A DNA stretch of 44,979 nt from Aestuariivirga sp. (GTDB lineage: Bacteria > Pseudomonadota > Alphaproteobacteria > Rhizobiales > Aestuariivirgaceae). Positions 7,973 to 16,822 of this stretch are shown in pieces (the first letter of the stretch is position 1; every line of letters begins with the position of its first letter). The stretch spans positions 1 to 44,979 of the forward strand of contig NZ_JADCDA010000025.1 in NCBI RefSeq assembly GCF_020252405.1, written 5' to 3'. The notes under the pieces were generated by a model. The model saw only the letters and a list, made by a program, of their open reading frames with translations. It searched no databases and was not told where the DNA came from. Position numbers and translations under genes: made by a program.

Positions 7973-8041
7973 CATGCGCCAGATCAGAGGCTTGAGCATG
8001 ATCTTATCGCAAAACCGGTTTCACTTTTGCGGATCACGCTC
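7973..8041 (+). repeat. Family-2 intergenic repeat, copy G
   Basis: Carries cttgagcatgatcttatcgc, aaaaccggtttcactttt and gcggatcacgct, closely matching copy F. It lies between two converging genes. It starts next to the peptidase stop codon, and its last base is part of the stop codon of the minus-strand gene at 8041. Confidence 0.85.
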
Positions 8042-8493
8042 TAAATCTCACCCCACTGCGCGTTGTCGATCTCCAGACCCTGTGCCGCGGCAAGGCCCAG
8101 CTTTTCCCCGTAGGGATTTTTGTGGCGCTCGCCGCCGACCGCGAATGACGGGTCCACCGGGCAGCCCAGCCCGACGTTCCCGCGCACCGCGAAAGGCAGC
8201 ATGTAAAGGCCGTGGCGGACGTTGCGCAGGAAGGCGCGGCCATTGGCGGCGACGTGGCGCATGATGGCGGGCGCCAGGAAGGCGCAGGAGACATGCTGCA
8301 GGTCGAGGCCCAGCGCATCGCGCGTCAGCTCCAGCGTGTGGCGCTGGTCCTTCAGGGCCTCGCCGAGAATCTTCACGCCGGAATAACCGCAAGCCTCAAG
8401 CCAGACGGTGGCCCACGCGATCTCGGCGGCGTCAGGGAGGTCTCCCAGCTTTTTCGTAAGTTCGGCTTCGGCCGTCTGCATGTCGAGGCGCAT
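8041..8493 (-). CDS. Conserved-looking protein of unknown function
   Basis: A 150-residue protein with ATG at 8493 and an alternative at 8481; neither has a clear ribosome binding site. The N-terminal half is helical (AEIAWATVWLEACGYSGVKI), and the middle has MRHVAANGRAF and NVRHGLYMLPFAVRGN. A weak similarity to DUF3726-type proteins was considered but cannot be confirmed by eye. It lies 17 bp after the phosphatase gene on the same strand and is probably the last gene of that unit. Codon use is like its neighbours. There is no signal peptide. Confidence 0.6.
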   Translation of the reverse strand: MRLDMQTAEAELTKKLGDLPDAAEIAWATVWLEACGYSGVKILGEALKDQRHTLELTRDALGLDLQHVSCAFLAPAIMRHVAANGRAFLRNVRHGLYMLPFAVRGNVGLGCPVDPSFAVGGERHKNPYGEKLGLAAAQGLEIDNAQWGEI

Positions 8494-8510
8494 AAGGGAG
8501 CAGCTTATAC

Positions 8511-8957
8511 TTAAACCCCGCGCGCGGCAAAGGAACCGAAGCGCTGTTTGATGCGCCGGACCAGCTGGTCGCGCACGTCGCGGTAACTGCCGAGGATCTG
8601 CTCGCGGCTGCCGGCCGTGATGGAGGGGTCGAGCGTCGGCCAGTATTCGGCATCGATGGCCATGGTGCGGGTCATTTCCAGCGCGCGGTGGTGCGCCTCG
8701 GGGGAGAGCGAGATGACCACGTCGAAGCTCGAATCCTCCAGGTCGTCGAAGCCCTGAGGCCGGTGCTTGCCAAGGTCGATGCCCATCTCGTCCATGACCG
8801 CGGCGACGAAGGGATCGGCCGATCCGGGCCTGACGCCGCAGGAGGCGATAAAGACGCGCCGGCCGTAAAAATGCCTCATGATGGCGGCGGCCATCACCGA
8901 ACGGATGACGTTCTGCGTGCAGGCGAAGAGGACGGCGCTGGGAAGATCTCCCGCCAT
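8511..8957 (-). CDS. Low-molecular-weight phosphatase family protein
   Basis: A 148-residue cytoplasmic protein. Residues 13-20 (CTQNVIRS) form the CX5R phosphate-binding loop with Cys13 as nucleophile and Arg19, and LDP at 108-110 supplies the general-acid Asp109. This is the LMW tyrosine phosphatase/arsenate reductase (ArsC-like) fold, and length is normal. Extra cysteines typical of thioredoxin-linked arsenate reductases are not evident (Cys39 is the only other one), so phosphatase is the safer label. It follows the UPF0262 gene by 9 bp, a pairing conserved in Rhizobiales. The in vivo substrate is unknown. Confidence 0.85.
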   Translation of the reverse strand: MAGDLPSAVLFACTQNVIRSVMAAAIMRHFYGRRVFIASCGVRPGSADPFVAAVMDEMGIDLGKHRPQGFDDLEDSSFDVVISLSPEAHHRALEMTRTMAIDAEYWPTLDPSITAGSREQILGSYRDVRDQLVRRIKQRFGSFAARGV

Positions 8958-8966
8958 CTCCTGAAC

Positions 8967-9446
8967 CTAGCCCCGCCAGTGCAGGACGCAGACAAGGGTG
9001 AAGAGGCGGCGCGCCGTGTCGAAGTCCACCTCCACCTTGCCGTTGAGCCGCTCCCTGAGGAGTTCACTGCCCTCGTTGTGAAGCCCGCGGCGCGCCATGT
9101 CGATGGTTTCGATCTGGCTTGGCGTGGCGGTGCGGATCGCCTCGTAATAGCTTTCGCAGATCAGGAAGTAATCCTTCACGATGCGGCGGAAGGGCGACAT
9201 CGACAGGCCGATCAGCGTGAGGCGTTCCGCCGCGTTGTTCAAGACGTCGAGGATCAGCCGGCCGTCGGCGGTGGAGAGCCTGAGGCGGTAGGGGCCTTCC
9301 GGCCGGCTGAGCAGCGTGAAGCTGTTCTCCTCCACCAGATCATAGATGGCGACGCGGCGTTCATGTTCGGCTTCGGGCGATGGGCCGGGGCCTATGGTCG
9401 CGTCGAGCTCGACGGCGCAGAGGCGGGTTTTCGGTTTTTCCGTCAT
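8967..9446 (-). CDS. UPF0262 family protein
   Basis: A 159-residue protein recognised by [19 protein letters not shown] near residue 25 and the following [10 protein letters not shown], the hallmark of UPF0262, an alphaproteobacterial family of unknown function. ATG 9446 (MTEKPKTRL) matches where the family usually begins. An in-frame ATG at 9464 lies inside repeat copy C and is unlikely. Neither start has a good ribosome binding site. In many Rhizobiales the gene sits between hisD and a phosphatase gene; here the phosphatase follows but hisD is not on the upstream side. Confidence 0.88.
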   Translation of the reverse strand: MTEKPKTRLCAVELDATIGPGPSPEAEHERRVAIYDLVEENSFTLLSRPEGPYRLRLSTADGRLILDVLNNAAERLTLIGLSMSPFRRIVKDYFLICESYYEAIRTATPSQIETIDMARRGLHNEGSELLRERLNGKVEVDFDTARRLFTLVCVLHWRG

Positions 9447-9460
9447 GAGGGGAGGATAAA

Positions 9461-9556
9461 GCATTTTCAGGTCAAGTGGACACCGGTTGACCGTCGAAAA
9501 TGCGACCAGACATCGTCATTGTGCAGGTTTCGAGCCCACTGAACCGAAACCTGCTC
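9461..9556 (+). repeat. Family-1 intergenic repeat, copy C
   Basis: Starts gcattttcaggtcaagtgga, continues with tgaccgtcgaaaatgcgacc, and ends in the gcaggtttcgag/cgaaacctgct palindrome. It occupies most of the gap between UPF0262 and DUF2948, at the point where hisD is found in many relatives. Confidence 0.85.
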
Positions 9557-9604
9557 CGGCCGGGGGAGGGCCGGAGAAGCCAGGGCGGCGGTGAAAGGCT
9601 GGCG

Positions 9605-10045
9605 TTACGCCGGGTCTTCTTCTTCCCCGTCCCCGATGCCGTGGCGCGGCACGGCGATCGCCGCCCAGGCCGGCCCCAGGTCCGTCATCTGGCATTCCAG
9701 GCATTCGACCGAGAGCCGGATGGTGGCGCCTTCGGAAAAGCTCAGCAGCACCTCGCCCGAGGGCGCATCGCGCTCGGCGAAGGTGACGGAGAGGAGCGAG
9801 AGCACCTCGTCCTTCTCGAGGCGGTTCACGTGAAGCGTCCTGACGCCAAGCACGCGGTCGAAGCGGAGCCCGGTGCGGCGGCGCTGCGGCGTGTCCGCAT
9901 CGTCCCAGGCGAAGCGGTTGGCGAGCAGCACGAACTTCTTGCGCTTCGGATCATAGCTCATGTCGCCCGCCAGCAGGACGGCGTCCTGCATCTGGGCGGA
10001 GACGATGGCAAGGTCCTCGGTGTCGAGCGCGGAGAGCCGGAGCAT
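9605..10045 (-). CDS. DUF2948 family protein
   Basis: A 146-residue protein starting at ATG 10045, eight bases after the murA stop codon, so it is co-transcribed with murA. LRLSALDTEDLAIVSAQMQD, YDPKRKKFVLLANRF and the later RTLHVNRL are the family signature (PF11164). The gene is almost always next to murA in Alphaproteobacteria. Its function is not known. The tail (DGEEEDPA) is acidic. No membrane segment or signal peptide is seen. Confidence 0.9.
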   Translation of the reverse strand: MLRLSALDTEDLAIVSAQMQDAVLLAGDMSYDPKRKKFVLLANRFAWDDADTPQRRRTGLRFDRVLGVRTLHVNRLEKDEVLSLLSVTFAERDAPSGEVLLSFSEGATIRLSVECLECQMTDLGPAWAAIAVPRHGIGDGEEEDPA

Positions 10046-10053
10046 CGGATGAC

Positions 10054-11340
10054 TCAGCCCGAGATGCGCGCCACGTCGGCGCCGCAGGCGGAGAGCTTTT
10101 CCTCCAGCGTCTCGAAGCCGCGGTCGAGGTGATAGACGCGGCTGATCATCGTCTCGCCCGCCGCCGCAAGTCCGGCGATGACGAGGGAGACCGAGGCGCG
10201 CAGGTCGGTGGCCATCACCGGCGCGCCGGTGAGCTTCCTCACGCCGCGCACTTCCGCGGTGTCGCCGTGGAGGTGAATGTCGGTGCCAAGACGCGCCAGC
10301 TCCTGCACATGCATGAAGCGGTTCTCGAAGATCGTCTCGCGGATCACCGACGTGCCGGTGGCCATGGTCATCATCGCCATCAGCTGGGCCTGGCAATCCG
10401 TGGGGAAGCCGGGGAATGGCTGGGTGTCGACGCGCACCGGTTCGAGCGCCGCTCCGTTGCGGTAAATCCGCAGGCCGTCGTTCTTCACGTCGATGCTCAC
10501 GCCGGCCCGCCGCATGACGTCGATGACGGCGCCAAGGTGGCTGGCGTCCGCGTCCTTCAGCAGCACGTCGCCGCCGGTCATGCCCACGCACATGGCATAG
10601 GTGCCGGTCTCGATGCGGTCCGGGATCACGCTGTGCCCGGCGCCCGAAAGACTGGTGACGCCCCTCACGCGGAGTGTCGCCGTGTGGATGCCCTCGATCC
10701 TCGCGCCCATCTTGACGAGGCAGGAGGCGACGTCGCCGATCTCGGGTTCCGACGCGGCATTCTCGATGGTGGTGTCGCCATGGGCGAGCACGGCGGCCAT
10801 CAGGGCGGCATGGGTGGCCCCCACCGAGACCTTGTCGAAGACGATGTGCGCGCCCTTCAGGCCCTGCTTCGCCGTTGCGATCACATAGCCGTTCTCGATG
10901 GATAATTGCGCGCCGAGTTTTTCCATCGCCATCAGGTGCATGTCGACGGGCCTGGTGCCGATGGCGCAGCCGCCCGGGAGCGACACCCTGGCCTCGCCGC
11001 AGCGCGCCAGCAGCGGACCCAGCACCCAGAAGCTCGCCCGCATTCTGGAGACAAGCTCATAGGGCGCGGTGGTGTCGACGATGTCCGCGGCGGAGAGGTG
11101 CATGACGTCGCCCATGCCGGTCTGGCCTGCGCGCTTTCCCGCCACCGTGATGTCGACGCCATGGTTCTGCAGGATGCGTTGCAGCAGGCGCACATCGGCC
11201 AGGCGCGGCACATTGGACAGGGTGAGCCTGCCCGGCGTGAGAAGCGACACGATCATCAGCGGCAGGGCCGCGTTCTTGGCGCCCGAAATCGGAATGCTGC
11301 CGTTCAGGCGGCTGCCGCCGCGGATGCGGATACGATCCAT
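10054..11340 (-). CDS. murA: UDP-N-acetylglucosamine 1-carboxyvinyltransferase
   Basis: A 428-residue enzyme of full family length that transfers enolpyruvate from PEP to UDP-GlcNAc, the first committed step of peptidoglycan synthesis, in the cytoplasm. The start at 11340 (MDRIRIRGG) has GGGGAAG upstream. Lys22 and Asn23 (GAKNAALP) are the conserved UDP-sugar binding pair. Cys125 in [13 protein letters not shown] is the catalytic cysteine and the fosfomycin target. [11 protein letters not shown] and the C-terminal [14 protein letters not shown]-like region ([13 protein letters not shown]) are also typical. It is followed by DUF2948. Confidence 0.97.
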   Translation of the reverse strand: MDRIRIRGGSRLNGSIPISGAKNAALPLMIVSLLTPGRLTLSNVPRLADVRLLQRILQNHGVDITVAGKRAGQTGMGDVMHLSAADIVDTTAPYELVSRMRASFWVLGPLLARCGEARVSLPGGCAIGTRPVDMHLMAMEKLGAQLSIENGYVIATAKQGLKGAHIVFDKVSVGATHAALMAAVLAHGDTTIENAASEPEIGDVASCLVKMGARIEGIHTATLRVRGVTSLSGAGHSVIPDRIETGTYAMCVGMTGGDVLLKDADASHLGAVIDVMRRAGVSIDVKNDGLRIYRNGAALEPVRVDTQPFPGFPTDCQAQLMAMMTMATGTSVIRETIFENRFMHVQELARLGTDIHLHGDTAEVRGVRKLTGAPVMATDLRASVSLVIAGLAAAGETMISRVYHLDRGFETLEEKLSACGADVARISG

Positions 11341-11430
11341 CAAGTCTTCCCCTGCCCGGCAGGCCGTCCGGGAATCATCCCCGCACAGGTCCAACCTGCC
11401 CCGGTCTGGCGGCTAACAAGCACACATGGC

Positions 11431-11604
11431 TCAATTGCGGCAACCACCGTCCTCAGGCGGCGTTTCCGGGCTGTCCTCCGCCGCCGGGCGGTCCACCGTC
11501 TGGGCCGCCGCCTGGGCCTTCGCCTTGCGCCTGGCGATATTGGCCTTCAGCGCCTTGGCCAGGCGCTGCTTGTGGGCGTCGGAAGAGGGCTTTTCGGCGG
11601 CCAT
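11431..11604 (-). CDS. Small basic/acidic protein upstream of murA
   Basis: A 57-residue protein. ATG 11604 is chosen because the following text ([20 protein letters not shown]) looks like the common rhizobial small protein type with an RL..AL.ANI.RRKAQA core. A longer reading frame reaches 11691 but would run close to tRNA-Thr. The N-terminal half is a basic helix and the C-terminal half is Pro/Glu-rich. Function is unknown. It lies 90 bp upstream of murA on the same strand. Confidence 0.55.
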   Translation of the reverse strand: MAAEKPSSDAHKQRLAKALKANIARRKAKAQAAAQTVDRPAAEDSPETPPEDGGCRN

Positions 11605-11698
11605 GACAGGCTTTTCCGCCACCGCGCCGCAACCGTCAAGCGACGGGGTTGCGCTGGCCCTCCCGCTGTGGCATGTGTCCGCCCGCTCCACACAGCGC

Positions 11699-11773
<75 letters not shown>

Positions 11774-11894
11774 TCGTCGATCAGGACATGGGTGCCTTGA
11801 AGGCAGTGCTCCCTGACGTTGTTTAGAAGGCCGCGCCCTGTGATCCCGTTTGGCGGTGGCGGCGTAGTCGGCTTTCAAACATGGGAGGACGGAC

Positions 11895-12248
11895 ATGAGG
11901 GCGGTCATTTCGGCGGGTGCGGTGTTTTTTGCGGCGGTGAGCCTTGCCCAGGCGGGGACGATGGCCACTGGCGAGCAGATATCCGCCGCGATATCCGGAA
12001 ACACGGTGCAGGGCAGCATGATCGCGTCCGGCGCCTATACCGAGTTCTATGGCGCTGACGGCGCGATCAGGGGCAAGGGCTATTCCGGCAAGTGGCGGGT
12101 GAACGGCGATACCATGTGCTTCCAGTATGGCCAGGACCCCGAGGCATGCTGGCAGGTCAGGCTCGACGGCGATCAGGTGACCTGGGTGAAGGGCGGCAAG
12201 GATGATGGCGCCGGCGCCATTGTGAAGGGCAATCCCAACAATTTCTGA
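11895..12248 (+). CDS. Small exported protein of unknown function
   Basis: A 117-residue protein with GGGAGG upstream of ATG 11895. Residues 1-20 form a signal peptide (MRAVISAGAVFFAAVSLAQA). The mature part has repeated Gly-rich beta-like segments (YTEFYGADGAIRGKGYSGKW, MCFQYGQDPEACWQV), with two Cys that could form a disulphide. The pattern resembles small periplasmic proteins of Rhizobiales, but no family is recognised. Its last 16 bases, including the stop codon, are duplicated directly downstream. Confidence 0.75.
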   Translation: MRAVISAGAVFFAAVSLAQAGTMATGEQISAAISGNTVQGSMIASGAYTEFYGADGAIRGKGYSGKWRVNGDTMCFQYGQDPEACWQVRLDGDQVTWVKGGKDDGAGAIVKGNPNNF

Positions 12249-12264
12249 TCCCAACAATTTCTGA
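12233..12264 (+). repeat. Perfect 16-bp tandem duplication across a stop codon
   Basis: The unit tcccaacaatttctga occurs at 12233-12248 and again at 12249-12264 without mismatch. The first copy encodes the C-terminal PNNF and stop of the small exported protein. The second is untranslated. Confidence 0.95.
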
Positions 12265-12296
12265 AGCCGCGCCGGGCAGCGCCGCCGCGGCGCGCC

Positions 12297-12746
12297 TCAC
12301 TCCGTCCAGCGCTGTGCCGCCTCGTCGTCGCTGTCCCTGGCGGCGACCCAGCTGGCGCCCCGGTCATTCTCCTCGAGCTTCCAGAAGGGCGCCCTGGTCT
12401 TCAGCCAGTCGATGAGGAAGTGGCAGGCCGCGAAGGCGGCCTCGCGGTGGGCCGAGGCGGCGATGACCAGCACAATGTCCTCGCCCGGCTCAAGCCGGCC
12501 ATAGCGGTGGACGATCAGCGTCGCGTCGAGCGGCCAGCGGCGCTGCGCCTCGGCCTCGATCTCCGCCAGCGCCTTCTCGGTCATGCCGGGATAGTGCTCG
12601 AGCGTCATGGCCTTGACGTCATTGCCATCGGACAGGTCGCGCACCGTGCCGAGGAACATCACCGTGCCGCCGATCGCGGCGCGGCCCTGCCTGACAAGGT
12701 TCAGTTCATGGCCCGGATCGAAGGGCTGCTGCTGGACGCGGATCAT
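12297..12746 (-). CDS. moaE: Molybdopterin synthase catalytic subunit
   Basis: A 149-residue protein starting at ATG 12746 (MIRVQQQPFD), the normal family start and length; the frame stays open to 12893 without a better start. MoaE, with MoaD thiocarboxylate, inserts two sulphurs into cyclic pyranopterin monophosphate to make molybdopterin. FLGTVRDLSDG, LEHYPGMTEKAL, His100-Arg101 (ASAHREAAF), Lys116 and Lys123 (FWKLEE) correspond to conserved active-site positions. It lies 31 bp after the AsmA-like gene on the same strand. No moaD is adjacent or elsewhere in the window. Confidence 0.95.
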   Translation of the reverse strand: MIRVQQQPFDPGHELNLVRQGRAAIGGTVMFLGTVRDLSDGNDVKAMTLEHYPGMTEKALAEIEAEAQRRWPLDATLIVHRYGRLEPGEDIVLVIAASAHREAAFAACHFLIDWLKTRAPFWKLEENDRGASWVAARDSDDEAAQRWTE

Positions 12747-12777
12747 GGCTCTGTCATGCCCCGGCTGCCGTTGCGGT

Positions 12778-14544
12778 TCAATTGCCCTGCAGCGCCGGAA
12801 CGTCCTGCAGCCGCGCGAAGCCGCCCTCCGGATTGCCGAGGATGTCCGGAATGTCCGGGTATATGCGGGGCCTGGCCCACAGGCCCTTGGCAATCACCGG
12901 CACGGGAAGCAGCGGCTGGCCGTTGACCGCGGCGGTGGCCGAAACGGTCAGCCCCTGGCGCAGCACGTCGAGAATGCCCTCCGCGCTGACGGTGAGGCCG
13001 GGACCCTCCATCCTCAGCTCGCGGAACGTGAAGATGCCGTCCTCCACGCTCGCCTCGCCATTGAGGCTGTCGAAGCCGGTGACGCCGGGGGCGGCCTGCC
13101 AGCTCTCGATGATCTGGTGCCTGGCCGCGAGGAACAGGCCCGCGAGATCAACCCCGGCGATGCGCCCTGCCGCGATGCCGATGCGCGCCGTGCCCTTCAG
13201 CGTTCCCAACAGCTCCTCCTGCGTGGCGCCGGTGGCCTCAAGGTCCGCCACCAGGTCGCCCTTGCCGGTGATGTGGCGCGCGCCGGTGAGGGCGCCGAGC
13301 AGCGGCTGCACCGGCGTGTCCCCGGCATCGAAGCTCAGCGAGACGCTGGGCGGCAGCACGGTGGCGTCCGCCTTCACGCCGATGTCCAGCGTGCCATTGG
13401 AGTCGATCCGCGCGGCCAGCGTGGCATCGAGCTTGCCGCCGGCGAGCTTGACGACGATTCTGCCGGGTCCTGCGGCAATATCGGCATAGCGCAGGTTGCG
13501 CGCCTCCAGGCTCAGCTCCGCGTCAATGCTGCGGAGCAGGTCGAAGGGCAGCGGCAGCCGGCCCCAGTCGCCGCCCGTTGCCCCGGAGGCGGGAATGGCG
13601 GCGTCGAGCCAGAACGTGTCGGCGGTGAGGCTGGCCTGCAGCCTGGGCTGGTCGTTGCGGAGGTCGACCGCGATCTCGCCCATGGCGAGCAGGCTGCCGA
13701 TCGCCAGCGTGGCGTTGCGGATGGCGAAGGCCCGGCCGGCGCTGTCAAGCGCGCCTTCGATGGCGATCGGCCCTGGCGGATTGGCGGTCTCCGGAAGCGG
13801 CAGGCCGAGCAGGCGCAGAGCCGGGCCTGGCGTGGCGCCCGACAGGCTGACGGGGCCGGCGAGGCTCAGCACCCTGGCGGTGGCCAGCCGGCCGCTGAAA
13901 CTGGCGGTTCCCTCATTGGCCGAAAGGGCGAGCTCCAGCGGCGAGCCATCGGCATTGACGCGGGCCAGCGATTTGAGGTCGGCATCCACCCGCACCAGCC
14001 GGCCGTTGATCACCGCGCTGCCGGCGAAGGAGGCGCCGCCGTCAGCGCGCAGTTCGAGCAGGCCATTGGCATGGTCGACCGACATGCTCTGGCTGTTGCG
14101 GGCGTCGAAATAGCGCAAGCGCGCCTGTTCCAGGCTCAGCCGCACGGGGCTTGCGGGCGGGCCGCCGGACATGTCCCAACTGGCCTCGCCACGCTCGTTG
14201 ATGAGCAGCGCCACCTCCGCGCCATCGAGCGTGATCGCGGAGACGTCCGGCCTTGCGCCGAAGAGCTGCGGAAGCGTCACCGGGATCGTCGCCGACCGGG
14301 CGGTGATGAAGCTGCCGTCATCCGGACCAGCACCGGAGAGCGCCGCGTCATCAAAGCGCACCGCGAGCGGCAAGAGCTGAAGCCGCGCGCCGCCGTGGAA
14401 GCTGACGTTGCGGCCCAGCTGCTGCTGGGCAAGTGCGGTGAGCCCGCCGGCCACGACACGCGGCGCGACGAGCGCGAAAGCGGCCACCGCCAACGCCACC
14501 AGGCCAAGCGCCGCCCCACCTGCAATCAGCCGTCGGTTGTGCAT
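12778..14544 (-). CDS. AsmA family protein
   Basis: A 588-residue envelope protein. ATG 14544 has AGGAG eight bases upstream; the frame is open back to 14775, but that part is repeat DNA. Residues 5-28 form one N-terminal membrane anchor (LIAGGAALGLVALAVAAFAL), and the rest is periplasmic, beta-rich and rich in Leu/Ala/Gly. The N-terminal AsmA domain (VTLPQLFGARPDVSAITLDG) and the C-terminal AsmA-like region (GTLKGTARIGIAAGRIAGVD, FTFRELRMEGPG) are visible. Family members are bridge-like proteins linked to lipid movement to, or assembly of, the outer membrane. The exact cargo cannot be told. It is followed by moaE with no obvious functional link. Confidence 0.88.
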   Translation of the reverse strand: MHNRRLIAGGAALGLVALAVAAFALVAPRVVAGGLTALAQQQLGRNVSFHGGARLQLLPLAVRFDDAALSGAGPDDGSFITARSATIPVTLPQLFGARPDVSAITLDGAEVALLINERGEASWDMSGGPPASPVRLSLEQARLRYFDARNSQSMSVDHANGLLELRADGGASFAGSAVINGRLVRVDADLKSLARVNADGSPLELALSANEGTASFSGRLATARVLSLAGPVSLSGATPGPALRLLGLPLPETANPPGPIAIEGALDSAGRAFAIRNATLAIGSLLAMGEIAVDLRNDQPRLQASLTADTFWLDAAIPASGATGGDWGRLPLPFDLLRSIDAELSLEARNLRYADIAAGPGRIVVKLAGGKLDATLAARIDSNGTLDIGVKADATVLPPSVSLSFDAGDTPVQPLLGALTGARHITGKGDLVADLEATGATQEELLGTLKGTARIGIAAGRIAGVDLAGLFLAARHQIIESWQAAPGVTGFDSLNGEASVEDGIFTFRELRMEGPGLTVSAEGILDVLRQGLTVSATAAVNGQPLLPVPVIAKGLWARPRIYPDIPDILGNPEGGFARLQDVPALQGN

Positions 14545-14605
14545 CGGAAACTCCTGAAATCGCACCGCTTTTGGGCGGGACTTGCGGCCCTTTCGTGACG
14601 GGACC

Positions 14606-14704
14606 AGAGCAGGTTTCGGTCCAATGGACCCGAAACCTGCTCTGTCTATTTGTTTGTCGCATTTTCGACGGTCAACCGGATTCCACTTGACCGGAAAATG
14701 CTCC
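14606..14704 (-). repeat. Family-1 intergenic repeat, copy D (tandem with E)
   Basis: A 99-bp unit starting agagcaggtttcgg and ending ttgaccggaaaatgctcc. Together with copy E directly after it, it makes a tandem pair that fills most of the gap between the AsmA-like gene and acetoacetyl-CoA synthetase. Confidence 0.92.
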
Positions 14705-14804
14705 AGAGCAGGTTTCGATCCAATGGACCCGAAACCTGCTCTGTCTATTCGTTTTGTCGCATTTTCTGCGGTCAACCGGATTCCACTTGACCGGAAAATG
14801 CTCC
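14705..14804 (-). repeat. Family-1 intergenic repeat, copy E (tandem with D)
   Basis: 100 bp, nearly identical to copy D. The differences seen are one base in the palindrome, ttcgttttg against tttgtttg, and ttctgcgg against ttcgacgg. The pair probably arose by a recent duplication. Confidence 0.92.
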
Positions 14805-14840
14805 AGAGCCAAGCCCAACCGCCACTCCGGAGTGCCTTAC

Positions 14841-16781
<1,941 letters not shown>

Positions 16782-16822
16782 CCCCATTGCTCTCCCCCGC
16801 CGGGAATGAGGAATAAATTCTG

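Noticed and set aside
12607-14598. 663-codon plus-strand frame opposite the AsmA-like gene
   Set aside because: The AsmA reading has a signal anchor, AGGAG and family motifs. The opposite frame is compositionally biased and runs into repeat DNA.
14606-14804. Tandem repeats as a CRISPR array
   Set aside because: Only two units of about 100 bp with no unique spacers between them, and no cas genes in the window.
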